Notes under the pieces: model-generated
What the model was told of the DNA's origin: nothing
Databases searched by the model: none
What the model saw: only the letters and a program-made list of their open reading frames with translations
Shown here: positions 58,570-59,496 of the stretch, piece after piece
Position numbering within the stretch: position 1 is the first letter of the stretch
Layout of the letters: each line of letters opens with the position of its first letter
Source: Pengzhenrongella frigida
GTDB lineage: Bacteria; Actinomycetota; Actinomycetes; Actinomycetales; Cellulomonadaceae
Length of the DNA: 59,496 bases
Reading direction: 5' to 3'
NCBI RefSeq assembly: GCF_004168625.1
Contig: NZ_SDWW01000027.1
Location: 1 to 59,496, forward strand
Made by a program: the position numbers and the translations under genes

Positions 58570-59415
58570 ATGACCGCGGTGACCGATGTTCTGATGATCA
58601 CGTACAACAGCGCGGAGCGCGTGCGGATCTCTCTCCCCCACCTGCTGTCTACCTGCGACGAGCACACCCGGGTGTGGTTGTGGCACAACGGCGACGACGA
58701 GGAGACGCTGGCCGCGGTCGAGGAGCACGCCCACGACGCGCGCGTGCACCGCTTTCACCACAGCCGCGAGAACGTCCGTCTCACCGCCCCCACGAACTGG
58801 CTCTGGGCGGAGGCCGACGGCACCTATGTGTCGAAGGTGGACGACGACTGCCTTCCGGAGGCGGGGTGGATCGAGCGGCTCCGGGACATGCACGAAGCCA
58901 ACCCGGACTTCGGCGCGGTCGGTTGCTGGCGCTTCCTGGACGAGGACTTCATCCCCGCGCTGGCGACCCCGAAGATCCAGACGTTCCGCGACGGCCACCA
59001 GCTCCTGCGCAACCACTGGGTGCAGGGAAGCGGCTACCTGCTGCCGCTGTCGATGGTCCGCACCCAGGGCCTGCTGCAGACCGGGCAGTCGTTCACCCAG
59101 TACTGCGTGGCCCTCGCCCGCGCGGGCGCCGTGAACGGGTGGGCCTACCCGTTCATCCACGAGGACAACTTGGATGATCCACGGTCGCCCCGCACCCTCT
59201 TCGCCAGCGATGCCGACCTCCTCAAACGCCTGCCTCTGACGGCGCAGGCGTTGGGGATCCGGACGGTGGCCGACTGGGCGCAGCAGGAGCACGAGTCCGC
59301 GATCGCCGTTCAGAAGGCATCGCTCGACCTGCGGGAGTACTCGGGCTGGCGGGCGAAGCGTCGGGGCCTGCGGCGCCGCACCGAGCACCTCCTTCGCGGT
59401 CGGGGCAGCTGGTAG
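58570..59415 (+). CDS. Glycosyltransferase family 2
   Basis: A protein of 281 residues. VLMITYNSAERVRISLPHLL and VWLWHNGDDEET are the GT2 start. NVRLTAPTNWLWAEADGTYVSK followed by VDDDCLPEAGWIERL gives the metal-binding D-D-D. WVQGSGYLLPLSMVRTQGLL resembles the acceptor region. ATG 58570 follows GAGGAAGAC. Divergent from the Wzz-like gene, 116 bp apart. A basic C-terminus (AKRRGLRRRTEHLLRGRG) could bind the membrane. Confidence 0.88.
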   Translation: MTAVTDVLMITYNSAERVRISLPHLLSTCDEHTRVWLWHNGDDEETLAAVEEHAHDARVHRFHHSRENVRLTAPTNWLWAEADGTYVSKVDDDCLPEAGWIERLRDMHEANPDFGAVGCWRFLDEDFIPALATPKIQTFRDGHQLLRNHWVQGSGYLLPLSMVRTQGLLQTGQSFTQYCVALARAGAVNGWAYPFIHEDNLDDPRSPRTLFASDADLLKRLPLTAQALGIRTVADWAQQEHESAIAVQKASLDLREYSGWRAKRRGLRRRTEHLLRGRGSW

Positions 59416-59417
59416 TC

Positions 59418-59437
59418 GCCCCGGTCAGCTGCGGGGC
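59418..59437. terminator. Short GC hairpin between convergent genes
   Basis: GCCCCG (59418-59423) and CGGGGC (59432-59437) form a 6-bp stem with an 8-nt loop. It overlaps the last codons of the minus-strand gene and follows the GT2 stop. Weak as a bidirectional terminator. Confidence 0.25.
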
Positions 59438-59496
59438 TGGCGGCGGGTGATCTCGTTGACCTCGCGGTAGAAGTCGTTGTCGATCAGGAGCTGGGC
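59425..59496 (-). CDS. Unidentified protein, C-terminal 23 residues only
   Basis: The frame enters from the right edge and reads AQLLIDNDFYREVNEITRRQ then PRS before TGA at 59425. Codon use is like the neighbours. The fragment is too short to name. It converges on the GT2 gene with nine bases between the stops. Confidence 0.6.
   Translation of the reverse strand, partial: AQLLIDNDFYREVNEITRRQPRS

Overview
The window is about 59.5 kb of very GC-rich DNA. Strong G/C at third codon positions, frequent GTG starts, AT(G)A/GTGA stop-start overlaps and actinobacterial protein families point to a high-GC actinobacterium, probably in Micrococcales (Cellulomonas-like). That placement is inference. Apart from mfd, almost everything is accessory: a cell-surface glycan island with a small RiPP (lasso peptide) gene cluster embedded in it.

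Layout. (1) 1-9.9 kb: a partial OafA-type acyltransferase, the transcription-repair coupling factor mfd, an AlgD-type GDP-mannose 6-dehydrogenase, a second acyltransferase, an L-2-hydroxyglutarate oxidase-like flavoprotein and a PAP2-type phosphatase. (2) 9.9-16.3 kb: a lasso peptide cluster. It has a nucleotidyltransferase, an ABC exporter, an HprK-like kinase, the B2 leader peptidase, the cyclase, a 41-residue precursor gene (15706..15831, minus strand) and the PqqD-like B1 recognition protein. The precursor has the YxxP-x-I-xxx-G leader motif, Thr at -2, Asp at core positions 8 and 9 and a C-terminal Ser. A kinase plus a nucleotidyltransferase resembles the paeninodin/pseudomycoidin type of lasso cluster. 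A 15-bp hairpin separates precursor and cyclase. (3) 16.3-26.3 kb: glycosyltransferases around a Wzt/Wzm ABC polysaccharide exporter, plus a membrane-anchored DUF4038 glycosidase-like protein. (4) 26.4-35.6 kb: a modified-sugar cassette with a GT2, a PIG-L deacetylase, a polysaccharide pyruvyl transferase, a glucose-1-phosphate cytidylyltransferase, a class III aminotransferase, an RfbC-like epimerase, two C-methyltransferase-like proteins and an NAD-dependent epimerase. (5) 35.8-46.7 kb: a coupled plus-strand operon (GT4-GT2 fusion, Wzy/ligase, three glycosyltransferases) facing a minus-strand operon (GT4, Wzz-BY-kinase-like protein with a broken P-loop, GT4). (6) 47.0-49.0 kb: a chimeric gene whose first 211 codons are a truncated copy of the GDP-mannose dehydrogenase and whose remainder is a complete GT4. 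(7) 49.0-56.0 kb: three secreted proteins, two sharing a near-identical beta-helix domain, the third carrying a 900-bp tandem duplication. (8) 56.2-59.5 kb: a second Wzy-like/Wzz-like pair, a GT2 and the 3' end of an unidentified gene.

Together the genes suggest a diverse, locally duplicating surface-glycan locus with both ABC-dependent (Wzm/Wzt) and Wzy/Wzz-type machinery. It makes uronic-acid, amino, C-methyl, pyruvyl and acyl modifications, interleaved with a probably phosphorylated lasso peptide and large secreted wall or matrix proteins. No tRNA, rRNA, CRISPR array or transposase gene was seen.
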